Source: Oscillospiraceae bacterium
GTDB taxonomy: Bacteria > Bacillota > Clostridia > Oscillospirales > Oscillospiraceae
Reading direction: 5' to 3'
DNA length: 50,766 nt
Assembly: GCA_017622295.1 (NCBI GenBank)
Contig: JAGARK010000015.1
Span: 1 to 50,766 of the forward strand
Shown here: positions 23,920 through 32,608 of the stretch, one piece after another
Layout: each line of letters starts with the position of its first letter
Numbering within the stretch: the stretch's first letter is position 1
The notes under the pieces: model-generated
Told to the model about the DNA's origin: nothing
The model's input: the letters and a program-made list of their open reading frames with translations, nothing else
Databases searched by the model: none
Translations under genes and position numbers: made by a program

Positions 23920-24654
23920 ATGAAACAGAGTATCTTTGAGATTTTAGAAAACGTTCCCCTGACCAAAGATGTGTTCAAGATGGTTCTGGCTGGCGATACC
24001 AGCCACATCACCGCATCCGGTCAGTTCGTGAACATCCTGCTGGACGGCTTCTATCTGCGCCGTCCCATCTCCGTCTGCGACTGGGATGACAAAACCCTGA
24101 CCATCGTCTATAAGGTGGTGGGCCACGGCACCGAGGCCATGAGCAAGATGGGCAAGGGCACCAAGCTGGACATCCTGACCGGCCTGGGCAACGGCTATGA
24201 CCTGACCCTGGCAGGCGATAAGCCTGTCCTGCTGGGCGGCGGCGTTGGTGTTCCTCCCATGTACGGCTGCGCCAAGAAGCTGGTAGAGCTGGGTATCAAA
24301 CCCACTGTGATCCTGGGCTTCAATGTCAAGGACGAGATCTTCTACGAAGAAGAATTCAAGGCCCTGGGCTGTGAGACAGTCGTCACCACCGTGGACGGCT
24401 CCTACGGCATCAAGGGTTTCGTCACCAATGCTCTGCCTGAAGGCTACACCCATTTCTACACCTGCGGCCCCGAGCCCATGCTCAAGGCCGTCTACAAGGC
24501 AACCAATACCTCCGGCCAGATGAGCTTTGAAGAGCGGATGGGCTGCGGCTTCGGCGCCTGCATGGGCTGCTCCTGCAAGACCCTCACCGGCTACAAGCGC
24601 ATCTGTAAGGATGGCCCCGTCATGATGAAGGAGGAGATCAAATGGGAAAGCTGA
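23920..24654 (+). CDS. pyrK: Dihydroorotate dehydrogenase B, electron-transfer subunit
   Basis: 244 residues, ferredoxin-reductase-like. FAD-binding motif RRPISVCDWD is near 46-55, NAD-binding region LLGGGVGVPPMYGCAKKL near 107, and the C-terminal 2Fe-2S cysteines are in MGCGFGACMGCSCKT, with a fourth in KRICKDGP. PyrK passes electrons from PyrD's FMN to NAD+. The 3' end overlaps pyrD by 13 nt, matching translational coupling of a stable complex. Presence of PyrK marks the NAD-linked class 1B enzyme, usual in anaerobic Gram-positives. Confidence 0.95.
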   Translation: MKQSIFEILENVPLTKDVFKMVLAGDTSHITASGQFVNILLDGFYLRRPISVCDWDDKTLTIVYKVVGHGTEAMSKMGKGTKLDILTGLGNGYDLTLAGDKPVLLGGGVGVPPMYGCAKKLVELGIKPTVILGFNVKDEIFYEEEFKALGCETVVTTVDGSYGIKGFVTNALPEGYTHFYTCGPEPMLKAVYKATNTSGQMSFEERMGCGFGACMGCSCKTLTGYKRICKDGPVMMKEEIKWES

Positions 24655-25553
24655 GTGTCAATCTGTGCGGCATTGAGATGGACAACCCCATCATCCCCGC
24701 CTCCGGTACTTTTGGCTACGGCTATGAGTATGCCGAACTCTATGATATCAACGAGCTGGGTACCTTCTCCTTCAAGGGTACCACCAAGGATCCCCGGTTC
24801 GGCAACCCCACTCCCCGTATCGCCGAATGCTACAGCGGCATGATCAATGCCGTGGGTCTGCAGAACCCCGGCGTGGAGAAGGTCATCTCCGAAGAGCTGC
24901 CCAAGCTGAAGGAGTGCTTCCACAAGCCCGTCATGGCGAATGTCTCCGGCTTCAGCGTGGAAGACTATGCCTATACCTGCGAAAAACTGGACAAGGAAGA
25001 GCAGGTGGGCTGGCTGGAAGTCAACGTCTCCTGCCCCAACGTCCACGGCGGCGGCATGAGCTTCGGCACCTGCCCCGAGGCAGCAGCGGAAGTCACCGCA
25101 GCTGTCAAGAAGGTCACCACCAAGCCCGTCATCATCAAGCTGAGCCCCAACGTCACCGACATCGTCTCCATCGCCAAGGCCTGTGAAGACGCCGGTGCCG
25201 ACGGCATCAGCCTGATCAACACCATGCTGGGCATGCGCATCAACCTGAAGACCCGCAAGCCCGTCATCGCCAACAAGATGGGTGGCTTCTCCGGCCCCGC
25301 CATCTTCCCCGTGGCTGTCCGCATGGTCTATCAGGTCTCCAACGCCGTCAAGATCCCCGTCGTCGGCATGGGCGGTGTTTCCAGCGCTGAGGACGTCATC
25401 GAAATGATGCTGGCCGGTGCCACCGCTGTTGAAGTGGGCGCTGCCAACCTGGTCAATCCGTATGTCTGCCGTGATATCGTCCGGGATCTGCCGGAAGTCA
25501 TGGCCAAGTATAGAATCAACTCTCTGAACGAAATTATAGGAGGCGCAAAATAA
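24642..25553 (+). CDS. pyrD: Dihydroorotate dehydrogenase B, catalytic subunit
   Basis: 303 residues, FMN barrel. Motifs: PASGTFGYGYEY near 20, VNVSCPNVHGGG near 127 (the SCPN cysteine is the catalytic base in class 1 enzymes), and GMGGVSSAEDVIEMM near 242 in the FMN phosphate site. It oxidises dihydroorotate to orotate. It overlaps pyrK upstream by 13 nt and pyrF downstream by one base (TAATG), so the three are translated together. Its barrel is distantly related to the N-terminal part of YgfK. Confidence 0.96.
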   Translation: MGKLSVNLCGIEMDNPIIPASGTFGYGYEYAELYDINELGTFSFKGTTKDPRFGNPTPRIAECYSGMINAVGLQNPGVEKVISEELPKLKECFHKPVMANVSGFSVEDYAYTCEKLDKEEQVGWLEVNVSCPNVHGGGMSFGTCPEAAAEVTAAVKKVTTKPVIIKLSPNVTDIVSIAKACEDAGADGISLINTMLGMRINLKTRKPVIANKMGGFSGPAIFPVAVRMVYQVSNAVKIPVVGMGGVSSAEDVIEMMLAGATAVEVGAANLVNPYVCRDIVRDLPEVMAKYRINSLNEIIGGAK

Positions 25554-26251
25554 TGGGTAAAGACGTAATCGTAGCATGTGACTTTGCTTCTGCTGAAGCA
25601 GTCTACAACTTCCTGGACAAGTTCACCGGCCGCAAGCCCTTTGTCAAGATCGGCATGGAGCTGTACTACGCAGAAGGTCCCGCCATCGTCAAGGAGATCA
25701 AGGCCCGCGGCCACAAGATCTTCCTGGACCTGAAGCTGCACGACATCCCCAATACCGTCAAGAAGTCCATGGCAGTTCTGAGCAAGCTGGACGTTGACAT
25801 CACCAATCTGCACGCTGCCGGTGCCACCGCCATGATGCAGGGCGCTCTGGAAGGCCTGACCCGTCCCGACGGCACCCGCCCCCTGCTGATCGCCGTTACC
25901 CAGCTGACCTCCACCGACCAGGAGACCATGGAGCGTGATCTGCTGATCCACGAGCCCATCGACCAGGTCGTCATGCACTACGCCGAGACCGCCAAGAACG
26001 CAGGCCTGGACGGCGTCGTCTGCTCCCCCCTGGAAGCCGGCAAGGTCCACGACCGCTGCGGTAAGAACTTCCTGACCATCACCCCCGGCGTCCGCTTTGC
26101 CGACGGCGACATCGGTGACCAGAAGCGCGTCATGACCCCCGCCGCTGCCAAGGAGATCGGCTCCGACTACATCGTTGTCGGCCGTCCCATCACCGCCGCC
26201 GCCGATCCTGTGGCCGCTTACGAGCGCTGCATCGCTGAGTTCTGCGACTGA
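25553..26251 (+). CDS. pyrF: Orotidine 5'-phosphate decarboxylase
   Basis: 232 residues, the short bacterial form. The catalytic Lys/Asp motif is FLDLKLHDIPNTV near 60-72, and the C-terminal phosphate-gripper is DYIVVGRPIT near 205. It decarboxylates OMP to UMP, the last step of the pathway. It starts within the pyrD stop. A 95-nt gap follows before pyrE without a clear terminator. Confidence 0.96.
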   Translation: MGKDVIVACDFASAEAVYNFLDKFTGRKPFVKIGMELYYAEGPAIVKEIKARGHKIFLDLKLHDIPNTVKKSMAVLSKLDVDITNLHAAGATAMMQGALEGLTRPDGTRPLLIAVTQLTSTDQETMERDLLIHEPIDQVVMHYAETAKNAGLDGVVCSPLEAGKVHDRCGKNFLTITPGVRFADGDIGDQKRVMTPAAAKEIGSDYIVVGRPITAAADPVAAYERCIAEFCD

Positions 26252-26346
26252 TAAAAGGCTTACCCCCTCTGCCCGGATCGATGCCCGTTTCGGTTCCCGC
26301 GAGAGGTTTACCCAAGTTTCTTAATTCTTAAATAAGGAGATAAATC

Positions 26347-27003
26347 ATGGAAGCTTATAAGAGAGAGTTTATCGAATTCCTGAAGAGCGCCAACGTTCTG
26401 AAATTCGGCGATTTCATCGCCAAGTCCGGCCGCCGCATCCCCTATTTCGTCAACGCAGGCGAAATCAAGACCGGTGACCAGATCTGCAAGCTGGGCGAGT
26501 TCTACGCCAAGGCTTACGCAGACAAGCTGGGTGACAAGAAGACCGTCCTGTACGGCCCCGCCTACAAGGGCATTCCCATCGCTGTCGCTGTTTCCGTCGC
26601 ACTGTCCAAGGAAGGCATGGACCTGCCCTTCTTCTTCAACCGCAAGGAAGCCAAGGACCACGGCGAAGGCGGCATCTTTGTCGGCTACAAGCCCAAGGCA
26701 GGCGAGGAAGTCGTCATCGTTGAGGATGTCATTACCGCCGGCACCGCCATCCGCGAGTCCATGGAGAACCTGAAGTCCCTGGAGGGCATCAAGGTCGCCG
26801 CCTGCTTCGTCATGGTCGACCGCAAGGAAAAGGGCCAGACCGAGCTGGCCGCTACCACTGAAGTCACCCGCAACTTCGGCTTCCCCGTCTACTCCGTCAT
26901 CGACGTTTACGACATCATCGAGTATCTGGAAGAGGATCCCGCCAACGAAGAAAATGTCACCCGTATCAAGAACTATCTGGCTGTGAACGGAGCTAAAGCA
27001 TGA
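26347..27003 (+). CDS. pyrE: Orotate phosphoribosyltransferase
   Basis: 218 residues. The PRPP-binding motif [14 protein letters not shown] lies near 122-135, and the start is preceded by an AAGGAG site. It joins orotate and PRPP to give OMP. The stop overlaps the pyrB start by 4 nt (ATGA), indicating coupled translation. Length and motif are normal for the family. Confidence 0.96.
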   Translation: MEAYKREFIEFLKSANVLKFGDFIAKSGRRIPYFVNAGEIKTGDQICKLGEFYAKAYADKLGDKKTVLYGPAYKGIPIAVAVSVALSKEGMDLPFFFNRKEAKDHGEGGIFVGYKPKAGEEVVIVEDVITAGTAIRESMENLKSLEGIKVAACFVMVDRKEKGQTELAATTEVTRNFGFPVYSVIDVYDIIEYLEEDPANEENVTRIKNYLAVNGAKA

Positions 27004-27917
27004 GAAATCTGATGAATATTACCGATCTCTCTCTGGAGGAGATCGACGAGCTGATTGCAACTGCTGAAGACATCATTGCAAATCCCAAGAAGTACGAGAA
27101 CGCCTGTGACCACAAGCTGCTGGCCGCACTGTTCTTTGAGCCCTCCACCCGTACCCGTCTGAGCTTCGAGGCTGCCATGCAGCGCCTGGGCGGCAGAGTC
27201 ATCGGCTTCAGCGAGGCCGGTTCCTCCTCCACCGCCAAGGGCGAGAGCCTGTCCGACACCGTTCAGACCGTCGGCTGCTACGCTGACATCATCGTCATGC
27301 GTCATCCCAAGGAAGGCGCCCCCGTTGTGGCTGCCCGCCGCGCAGGCGTCCCCATCATCAACGCAGGTGACGGCGCTCACAACCATCCCACCCAGACCCT
27401 GACTGACCTGCTGACCATCTGGCGCAGCAAGCACACCTTCGAGGGTCTGACCATCGGCCTGTGCGGCGACCTGAAGTTCGGCCGTACCGTCCACTCCCTG
27501 GTTGCCGCCATGGCCCGTTACAGCGGCATCAAGTTCGTCTTCATCGCTCCCGAGGAGCTGAAGTTCCCCCGCTATATCATCGAGGAAGAACTGGATACCC
27601 GCGGTATTGAGTACAAGGAAGTCACTTCCATGGAAGAGGCCATGCCCGAGCTGGACGTGCTGTATATGACCCGCGTCCAGAAGGAGCGCTTCTTCAACGA
27701 GGCTGACTATATCCGTCTGAAGGATACCTATATCCTGACTCCCGACAAGCTGGAGCCCGCCAAGAAGGATATGATCGTCATGCATCCCCTGCCCCGCGTC
27801 AATGAAATCAGCGTTGCCGTGGACGACGACCCCAGAGCCGCCTACTTCCCCCAGGCTAAAAACGGCATGTTTATCCGGATGGCTCTGATTATGAAGATGC
27901 TGGAGGTTACCGTATGA
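27000..27917 (+). CDS. pyrB: Aspartate carbamoyltransferase, catalytic subunit
   Basis: 305 residues. The carbamoyl-phosphate motif FFEPSTRTR places STRTR at 49-53; [11 protein letters not shown] lies near 130 and [10 protein letters not shown] near 260. It makes carbamoyl-aspartate from carbamoyl phosphate and aspartate. It overlaps pyrE upstream and pyrI downstream by 4 nt each. It is a second STRTR transcarbamylase in this window besides YgeW, with clearly different sequence. Confidence 0.97.
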   Translation: MRNLMNITDLSLEEIDELIATAEDIIANPKKYENACDHKLLAALFFEPSTRTRLSFEAAMQRLGGRVIGFSEAGSSSTAKGESLSDTVQTVGCYADIIVMRHPKEGAPVVAARRAGVPIINAGDGAHNHPTQTLTDLLTIWRSKHTFEGLTIGLCGDLKFGRTVHSLVAAMARYSGIKFVFIAPEELKFPRYIIEEELDTRGIEYKEVTSMEEAMPELDVLYMTRVQKERFFNEADYIRLKDTYILTPDKLEPAKKDMIVMHPLPRVNEISVAVDDDPRAAYFPQAKNGMFIRMALIMKMLEVTV

Positions 27918-28336
27918 TTATCGGACAGATTAAGGACGGCATCGTCCTGGACCACATCACCGCCGGCAAGTCCATGGACATCTACAATGTCCTGAAGCTG
28001 GGCAAGCTGGACTGCTCCGTTGCTATGATCCAGAACGCCACTTCCGTCAAGATGGGCAAGAAGGATATCATCAAGATCGGCACCCTGCTGGACATCAATC
28101 TGGATGTTCTGGGTTATATTGATCCCGGCATCACGGTCAACATCATCCGTGACGGCAAGGTTGCAAAGCGCCACCACCTGTGGCTGCCTGAGCGTGTTGT
28201 CGGCGTCATCAAGTGCAGAAATCCCCGCTGCATCACCTCCACCGAGGTCAACGCCGTCCACGAGTTCCGTCTGGCTGACAAGGAAAAGAAGCTCTACCGC
28301 TGCATCTACTGCGAGCACAAGGCTGAGCGTAAGTAA
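27914..28336 (+). CDS. pyrI: Aspartate carbamoyltransferase, regulatory subunit
   Basis: 140 residues, allosteric nucleotide-binding domain followed by a zinc domain. The zinc cysteines are Cys101, Cys106, Cys130 and Cys133, the same C-x4-C-x23-C-x2-C spacing as E. coli PyrI, so assembly with PyrB into the allosteric dodecamer is expected. It is the last gene of the operon and is followed by a terminator. B. subtilis-type bacteria lack this subunit, so its presence fits a Clostridia host. Confidence 0.95.
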   Translation: MIIGQIKDGIVLDHITAGKSMDIYNVLKLGKLDCSVAMIQNATSVKMGKKDIIKIGTLLDINLDVLGYIDPGITVNIIRDGKVAKRHHLWLPERVVGVIKCRNPRCITSTEVNAVHEFRLADKEKKLYRCIYCEHKAERK

Positions 28337-28344
28337 ACACTTAC

Positions 28345-28375
28345 AACCCCGGAGAAAATCCTCCGGGGTTTCTTT
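28345..28375 (+). terminator. Intrinsic terminator after pyrI
   Basis: A perfect 10-bp stem, AACCCCGGAG (28345-28354) with CTCCGGGGTT (28361-28370), followed by TCTTTTG. Confidence 0.9.
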
Positions 28376-28400
28376 TGTCTGCTGCAGATCACGGTTTGTC

Positions 28401-28429
28401 TTGCTCAGCAGCGTCCCGCGTGGTACAAT
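28401..28429 (+). promoter_or_regulatory. Promoter for the mocA-like gene
   Basis: TTGCTC (28401-28406), 17-bp spacer, TACAAT (28424-28429), 21 nt before the ATG. Confidence 0.6.
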
Positions 28430-28449
28430 GATTCCCAAGAGGTGATTTT

Positions 28450-29025
28450 ATGAAAATCGGATGTGTCATTATGGCCTCGGGTATGGCCCGGCGGTTTGGC
28501 AGCAACAAGCTCCTGCATGATTTCCACGGCGAACCTGTTATGGTCCGAATCCTGCGCAGCGTCAAAGCCGCGGGCATTGATTTCCCCATCACGGTAACCC
28601 GGCATCCGGAGGTGGTGGAAATCTGTAATACAGAGGGAATCCCCTCCATTCTCCACGAGCTTCCCAAGCGCAGCGATACCGTCCGGCTGGGCATGGAATA
28701 CCTGCTGAAGGCCTGCCCGGAGCTGGACGGCATCATGTTTGCCGCATCGGATCAGCCCTGTCTGAGCTGGGAGAGCATCGCTGCCCTGTGCGCTGCCCTG
28801 AAGGCACAGCCGGAGTGCATCCACCGCCTGAGCCACAAAGGCGCCGAAGGCAACCCGGTGCTGTTCCCCAAGTCCACCTTTGATGCGCTGTGCCATCTGC
28901 CGGAGGGAAAGGGCGGCGGCGCAGTAATCAAGGCCCACCCGGAGCTTGTACGGCTGGTGGAGGTCTCCGATCCCCGGGAACTGGTGGACGTGGACACTCC
29001 GGAAATTTTGCAATCACTGCTGTAA
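28450..29025 (+). CDS. MocA/YgfJ-like molybdenum cofactor nucleotidyltransferase
   Basis: 191 residues, MobA-like NTP transferase fold. The nucleotide-binding start is VIMASGMARRFGSNKLL, with the Mg-binding segment AASDQPCLS near 98 and a GNPVLFPKS segment near 138. MocA adds CMP to the Mo-pterin cofactor for xanthine-dehydrogenase-type enzymes. YgfJ is the E. coli homologue in the selenium/purine cluster. Together with yqeB and yqeC it completes the maturation set for the enzyme at 7.3 kb, although it stands 6 kb away from yqeC, between the pyr operon and a MarR gene. The cytidylyl specificity is inferred from family and context. Confidence 0.85.
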   Translation: MKIGCVIMASGMARRFGSNKLLHDFHGEPVMVRILRSVKAAGIDFPITVTRHPEVVEICNTEGIPSILHELPKRSDTVRLGMEYLLKACPELDGIMFAASDQPCLSWESIAALCAALKAQPECIHRLSHKGAEGNPVLFPKSTFDALCHLPEGKGGGAVIKAHPELVRLVEVSDPRELVDVDTPEILQSLL

Positions 29026-29035
29026 TATATTGTTC

Positions 29036-29063
29036 CTGCCTCCCATTCGGGAGGCAGTTTTTT
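29036..29063 (+). terminator. Intrinsic terminator after the mocA-like gene
   Basis: A perfect 9-bp stem, CTGCCTCCC (29036-29044) with GGGAGGCAG (29049-29057), followed by six T residues. Confidence 0.92.
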
Positions 29064-29072
29064 GAAATAACT

Positions 29073-29134
29073 GTTGACATATCAACGTTTTTATAGTATC
29101 ATGCATCCTGTTGAGGAAACGATGACAAATCAAC
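29073..29134. promoter_or_regulatory. Twin operator-like sites around the marR promoter
   Basis: GTTGACATATCAAC (29073-29086), a near-palindrome covering the -35 box, recurs as GATGACAAATCAAC (29121-29134), 12 of 14 bases identical, between the transcription start and the ribosome binding site. TTGAnnTATCAA-type palindromes are typical MarR-family sites, so autoregulation is likely. Confidence 0.6.
29074..29102 (+). promoter_or_regulatory. Sigma-A promoter for marR-degV
   Basis: A perfect TTGACA (29074-29079), 17-bp spacer, TATCAT (29097-29102). Confidence 0.8.
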
Positions 29135-29156
29135 ATTTTGGTGAGGTGTTTTTTCT

Positions 29157-29618
29157 ATGATCAGTCGTTTTGAACAGTTTACCCTGTCCGTGGCCAGCCT
29201 CTACCGCTGCATCCAGAAGATCGAGCGGGTGGAGATGGCAAAATTCGGCCTGAAGGGTCCCCATGCCCAGTGCCTGCTGGCGATGCACCGCCGCCCCGAG
29301 GGCGTAACCTCCAGCGAGCTGTGCACCCTCTGCGACAAGGATAAGGCCGCCATTTCCCGCACGGTGACGGAGCTGGAGCGGGAAGGTATGATCACGCGTC
29401 TGGCAAAAAACGGCAGCATGTACCGCGCCGCCCTGAAGCTGACTCCCCGGGGACAGGAAGCCGCCCGGCAGGTCGATGAGCGGGCTCAGTTTGCTGTGGA
29501 AAAAGCCGGCGAATGCCTGACGGACCAGGAGCGGATCATCATGTATAAGGCCCTCGCCATGATTGCCTCCAACCTGCAGACCATCTGCGCCGAAGGCTTG
29601 GAAGAACAAGAAGACTAA
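29157..29618 (+). CDS. MarR-family transcriptional regulator
   Basis: 153 residues, winged helix-turn-helix of MarR type. The recognition region is VTSSELCTLCDKDKAAISR (about 45-63), followed by the wing TELEREGMITRLAKNGS, with helices at both ends for dimerisation. Such proteins usually repress their own operon and respond to small molecules. Twin operator-like sites flank its promoter. degV follows after 23 nt with no terminator, so they probably share a transcript. The effector is unknown. Confidence 0.9.
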   Translation: MISRFEQFTLSVASLYRCIQKIERVEMAKFGLKGPHAQCLLAMHRRPEGVTSSELCTLCDKDKAAISRTVTELEREGMITRLAKNGSMYRAALKLTPRGQEAARQVDERAQFAVEKAGECLTDQERIIMYKALAMIASNLQTICAEGLEEQED

Positions 29619-29641
29619 GATAAATTTTGAGGTATGAATTC

Positions 29642-30478
29642 ATGAGTGTTAAGATTGTTGTAGACTCTACCGTCGATCTGACTCCCGATATCAAGTCCCA
29701 GGTGAAGGTCGTTCCCCTGTCCGTCCTCTTCGGTGAGGAGGAATATCAGGACGGCGTTACCATCACCGCTGAGAAGTTCTATGAAATGCTGGTTAAGTGC
29801 GAGCAGCTGCCCACCACCAGCCAGCCCACCCCCGCCGCTTTTGAAACTGTATATCAGGAGCTGGTGGACGAAGGCCACGAGGTCGTGGTCATCACCATCG
29901 CCTCCAAGCTCTCCGGTACCTACCAGAGCGCCACCATCGCCGCCGAGGAATTCCCCGGCAAGGTCTTCGTGGTGGACAGCCGCAACGCCGCCCTGGCCTC
30001 CGGCGTTCTGGCCGAGTACGCCCTGCAGCTGGCTGCGGACGGCATGAGCGGTCAGCAGATCCTGGACGCACTGATCGAAAAGCGCAAGCACGCCCGTCTG
30101 TATGCCATCGTGGATACCCTGGAGTATCTGAAGAAGGGCGGCCGCCTGAGCTCCACCGTGGCATTCGTAGGCGGTATGCTGAACCTGAAGCCCGTGATCT
30201 GCGTGGAAGACGGCGAGATCAAAACCGTCGGCAAGGCTCGTGGCCTGAAGGCAGCATTCTCCATGCTGACCAAAGAATGCAGCACCAACGGCGGCGTGGA
30301 CTTCACCATGCCCACTCTGCTGGGCTACACCGGCAACGACGCTGCCCCGCTGAAAAACTACATGGAAGCCAGCGCAGAACTGTGGACCCCTGATACCAGA
30401 ACCACCATCGTGGGCTCTGCCATCGGCGTCCACGCAGGCCCCGGCGCCGTTGCCCTGGGCTTCTTCAGCAAGGAGTAA
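29642..30478 (+). CDS. DegV-family fatty-acid-binding protein
   Basis: 278 residues. The start at 29642 has GAGG 9 nt upstream; an in-frame TTG at 29627 is less likely. The family start motif is KIVVDSTVDLT, with TSQPTPAAFE near 61, ISSKLSGTYQSA-like ITIASKLSGTYQSA near 85 and the lid segment LEYLKKGGRLSS near 160. DegV (FakB-like) proteins bind a fatty acid and present it to the kinase FakA, feeding phospholipid synthesis. No fakA is in the window. It lies downstream of marR and ahead of a strong bidirectional terminator. Confidence 0.92.
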   Translation: MSVKIVVDSTVDLTPDIKSQVKVVPLSVLFGEEEYQDGVTITAEKFYEMLVKCEQLPTTSQPTPAAFETVYQELVDEGHEVVVITIASKLSGTYQSATIAAEEFPGKVFVVDSRNAALASGVLAEYALQLAADGMSGQQILDALIEKRKHARLYAIVDTLEYLKKGGRLSSTVAFVGGMLNLKPVICVEDGEIKTVGKARGLKAAFSMLTKECSTNGGVDFTMPTLLGYTGNDAAPLKNYMEASAELWTPDTRTTIVGSAIGVHAGPGAVALGFFSKE

Positions 30479-30483
30479 TATGC

Positions 30484-30517
30484 AAAAAATCCCGGATCGC
30501 ATGATCCGGGATTTTTT
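30484..30517. terminator. Bidirectional terminator between degV and the DUF1846 gene
   Basis: A perfect 15-bp stem (30484-30498 with 30503-30517), A-run on the left and T-run on the right, serving both convergent genes. Confidence 0.93.
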
Positions 30518-30519
30518 CA

Positions 30520-31986
30520 TCAGCCTTTGTACTTGGGCTCGCAGGTCAGGTTCACGCCCAGACGCTTGAAGGTCTTCTCATCCACCGGGGACAGAATCAC
30601 CGTGGAATGGACCTCACACCCCCGCAGGCCGCTGAGCTGCTCCATAGCCAGCTCAGCCGTGGGGTTGGTGGCGGCACTGATGGACAGGGCGATGAGCGTC
30701 TCATCGGTGTGGAGTCTGGGATTGCGGTTGCCCAGATGCCCCACCTTCAGATGCTGGATGGGGTCCAGGACCACCGGGGAGATCAGATGCAGCCGGTCAT
30801 TCATGCCGCCCAGAGCCTTCAATGCGTTCAGCAGCAGCGCAGAGGACGCGCCCAGCAATGCAGAAGTCTTGCCGGTGACGATCCGGCCGTCGGGCAGCTC
30901 CATGGCTGCAGCCGGGGCGCCGGTTTCCTCTTCCCTGGCCAGTGCGGCAGCAACCACCTTCCGGTCCGCCACACTGACGCCAACCTTTTTCATCAGCAGC
31001 TCCAGCTTGGGCACCACTTCGTCGGAAATCTTGCCCTTCTTTTGCTCGCACAGGGCATTGTAGTACCGGCGGATGATCTCCTGACCGGAGGCCTGGCGGC
31101 AGGCTTCATCGTCCACAATACAGTTGCCCACCATGTTGACGCCCATGTCCGTGGGGGACTTGTAGGGACAGTGGCCCAGAATCTTTTCAAACATGGCCAC
31201 CAGCACGGGGAAGGCCTCCACGTCGCGGTTGTAGTTGACGGTGGTGGTGCCATAAGCTTCCAGATGGAAGGGGTCGATCATATTGACGTCATTCAGGTCA
31301 ACAGTTGCGGACTCATAGGCCAGGTTCACCGGATGGTTCAACGGCAGATTCCAGACCGGGAAGGTCTCGAACTTTGCGTAGCCCGCCTGAATGCCCCGCT
31401 TGTGCTCGTGGTATAGCTGGCTCATGCAGGTGGCCAGCTTGCCGCTGCCGGGGCCGGGGGCAGTGACCACCACCAGTTCCCGGGTGGTCTCGATATAATC
31501 ATTCTTGCCGTAGCCCTCGTCGCTGACGATGCCGGCAATGTTGTAGGGGTAACCCTCGATGGCGTAGTGATGGTAGACCTTCAGGCCCAGACTCTCCAGA
31601 CGGGACTGGAAGGCCTTCGCCTGGGGCTGACCATTATAGCGGGTCAGCACCACGCTGGAAACGTAAAGACCGAAGCCGCGGAAAATATCGATGAGCCGGA
31701 TCACATCCCGGTCATAGGTGATGCCCAGGTCACCGCGGACCTTGTTCTTTTCGATATCGGCTGCGTTGATGGCGATGACCATCTCCACCTGGTCCTTCAG
31801 CTGCAGCAGCATCCGCAGCTTGGAATCCGGCTGGAAGCCGGGCAAAACTCTGGATGCATGGTAATCGTCGTAAAGCTTTCCGCCGAACTCCAGATACAGC
31901 TTTCCGCCGAACTGAGCCAGGCGGTCACGGATGTGGGCGGACTGCATTTGCAGATACTTATCGTTGTCAAATCCCATTTTAACCAT
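30520..31986 (-). CDS. DUF1846 family protein
   Basis: 488 residues, matching the DUF1846 family found in many Firmicutes. It starts [19 protein letters not shown], with an AAGAGGCG site before the first Met; the second Met (codon 4) is possible. Features include [23 protein letters not shown] near 140-162, a P-loop-like segment [16 protein letters not shown] near 180, and a C-terminal half with [18 protein letters not shown]. The function is not established. The GSGK loop and fold of the family suggest nucleotide or phosphate binding, which is inference. It is a single-gene unit with its own promoter. Confidence 0.85.
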   Translation of the reverse strand: MVKMGFDNDKYLQMQSAHIRDRLAQFGGKLYLEFGGKLYDDYHASRVLPGFQPDSKLRMLLQLKDQVEMVIAINAADIEKNKVRGDLGITYDRDVIRLIDIFRGFGLYVSSVVLTRYNGQPQAKAFQSRLESLGLKVYHHYAIEGYPYNIAGIVSDEGYGKNDYIETTRELVVVTAPGPGSGKLATCMSQLYHEHKRGIQAGYAKFETFPVWNLPLNHPVNLAYESATVDLNDVNMIDPFHLEAYGTTTVNYNRDVEAFPVLVAMFEKILGHCPYKSPTDMGVNMVGNCIVDDEACRQASGQEIIRRYYNALCEQKKGKISDEVVPKLELLMKKVGVSVADRKVVAAALAREEETGAPAAAMELPDGRIVTGKTSALLGASSALLLNALKALGGMNDRLHLISPVVLDPIQHLKVGHLGNRNPRLHTDETLIALSISAATNPTAELAMEQLSGLRGCEVHSTVILSPVDEKTFKRLGVNLTCEPKYKG

Positions 31987-32026
31987 GATGAGCGCCTCTT
32001 TTCCAAATCAAAATCAAGTACTTCTT

Positions 32027-32055
32027 ATTGTACTAGAAACAGCTCAAAATAGCAA
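32027..32055 (-). promoter_or_regulatory. Promoter for the DUF1846 gene
   Basis: On the - strand TTGCTA (32050-32055), 17-bp spacer, TACAAT (32027-32032). Confidence 0.6.
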
Positions 32056-32093
32056 GAAATTTGACAAGGAAATTTCTCCACACCCCATAAGCA

Positions 32094-32122
32094 TTGACTT
32101 TCGATGCGATACAAACTATAAT
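32094..32122 (+). promoter_or_regulatory. Sigma-A promoter for lrgA-lrgB
   Basis: TTGACT (32094-32099), 17-bp spacer, perfect TATAAT (32117-32122). The resulting 5' leader of about 115 nt contains repeat copy 1. Confidence 0.8.
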
Positions 32123-32127
32123 TTTTG

Positions 32128-32227
32128 TTAGAAATTTCGGAAACAAAATCAAATCGTGCGCTTCGCGCACACCATAATTCTGCATTTTTCATTTTGAATT
32201 TTGCATTGTGCTGCCATCAACAGCATG
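32128..32227 (+). repeat. Dispersed intergenic repeat, copy 1
   Basis: The first of three related elements (see 33351-33442 and 39327-39412). It carries the hairpin GTGCGC-TTC-GCGCAC (32156-32170), then ACACCATAATTCTGCATTTT, and a second weaker hairpin GTGCTG/CAGCAT (about 32208-32226). The first 25 bases are the least conserved. It lies in the 5' leader of lrgA. Confidence 0.75.
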
Positions 32228-32245
32228 CTACAAGGAGGTAATCTT

Positions 32246-32608
32246 TTGAAATTCTTACGTCAGATGTGCATCATCGTTTTATTTTCTTTCCTGGGAGAGG
32301 TCTGCCGGGCGGTGATCCCCTTCCCCATCCCCGCATCCATCTATGGTATGGTGCTGATGCTGGCAGCCCTGGCGCTGAAAATCGTCAAAGTCGAACAGGT
32401 GAAAGACGCCGGTACCTTCCTGGTCTCCTTCTTTCCGATCCTGTTTATCGCTCCCACGGTCAATCTGATCGCCTGCTGGGATGATATCAAAAACGATCTT
32501 CTGGTGCTGGTGGTCATCATCGTCGTGACCACCGTCCTGACCTTCGGTGTTTCCGGACTGGTAGCCCAGTGGATCGGCCGCGGAAAGGGGGACAAGAACC
32601 ATGATTGA
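32246..32608 (+). CDS. lrgA: LrgA/CidA-family membrane protein
   Basis: 120 residues from a TTG start at 32246, chosen because AAGGAGG (32232-32238) is 7 nt upstream; the next ATG (32264) would cut the first membrane helix. There are four predicted membrane segments (IIVLFSFLGEVCRAV; IYGMVLMLAALAL; FLVSFFPILFIAPTV; LLVLVVIIVVTTVLTFGV), and the conserved FPIPASIYGM motif fits LrgA/CidA. These holin-like proteins act with LrgB in murein hydrolase control or in pyruvate/glycolate-type transport. The first is known from staphylococci and the second from Bacillus. lrgB overlaps by 8 nt. Confidence 0.88.
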   Translation: MKFLRQMCIIVLFSFLGEVCRAVIPFPIPASIYGMVLMLAALALKIVKVEQVKDAGTFLVSFFPILFIAPTVNLIACWDDIKNDLLVLVVIIVVTTVLTFGVSGLVAQWIGRGKGDKNHD

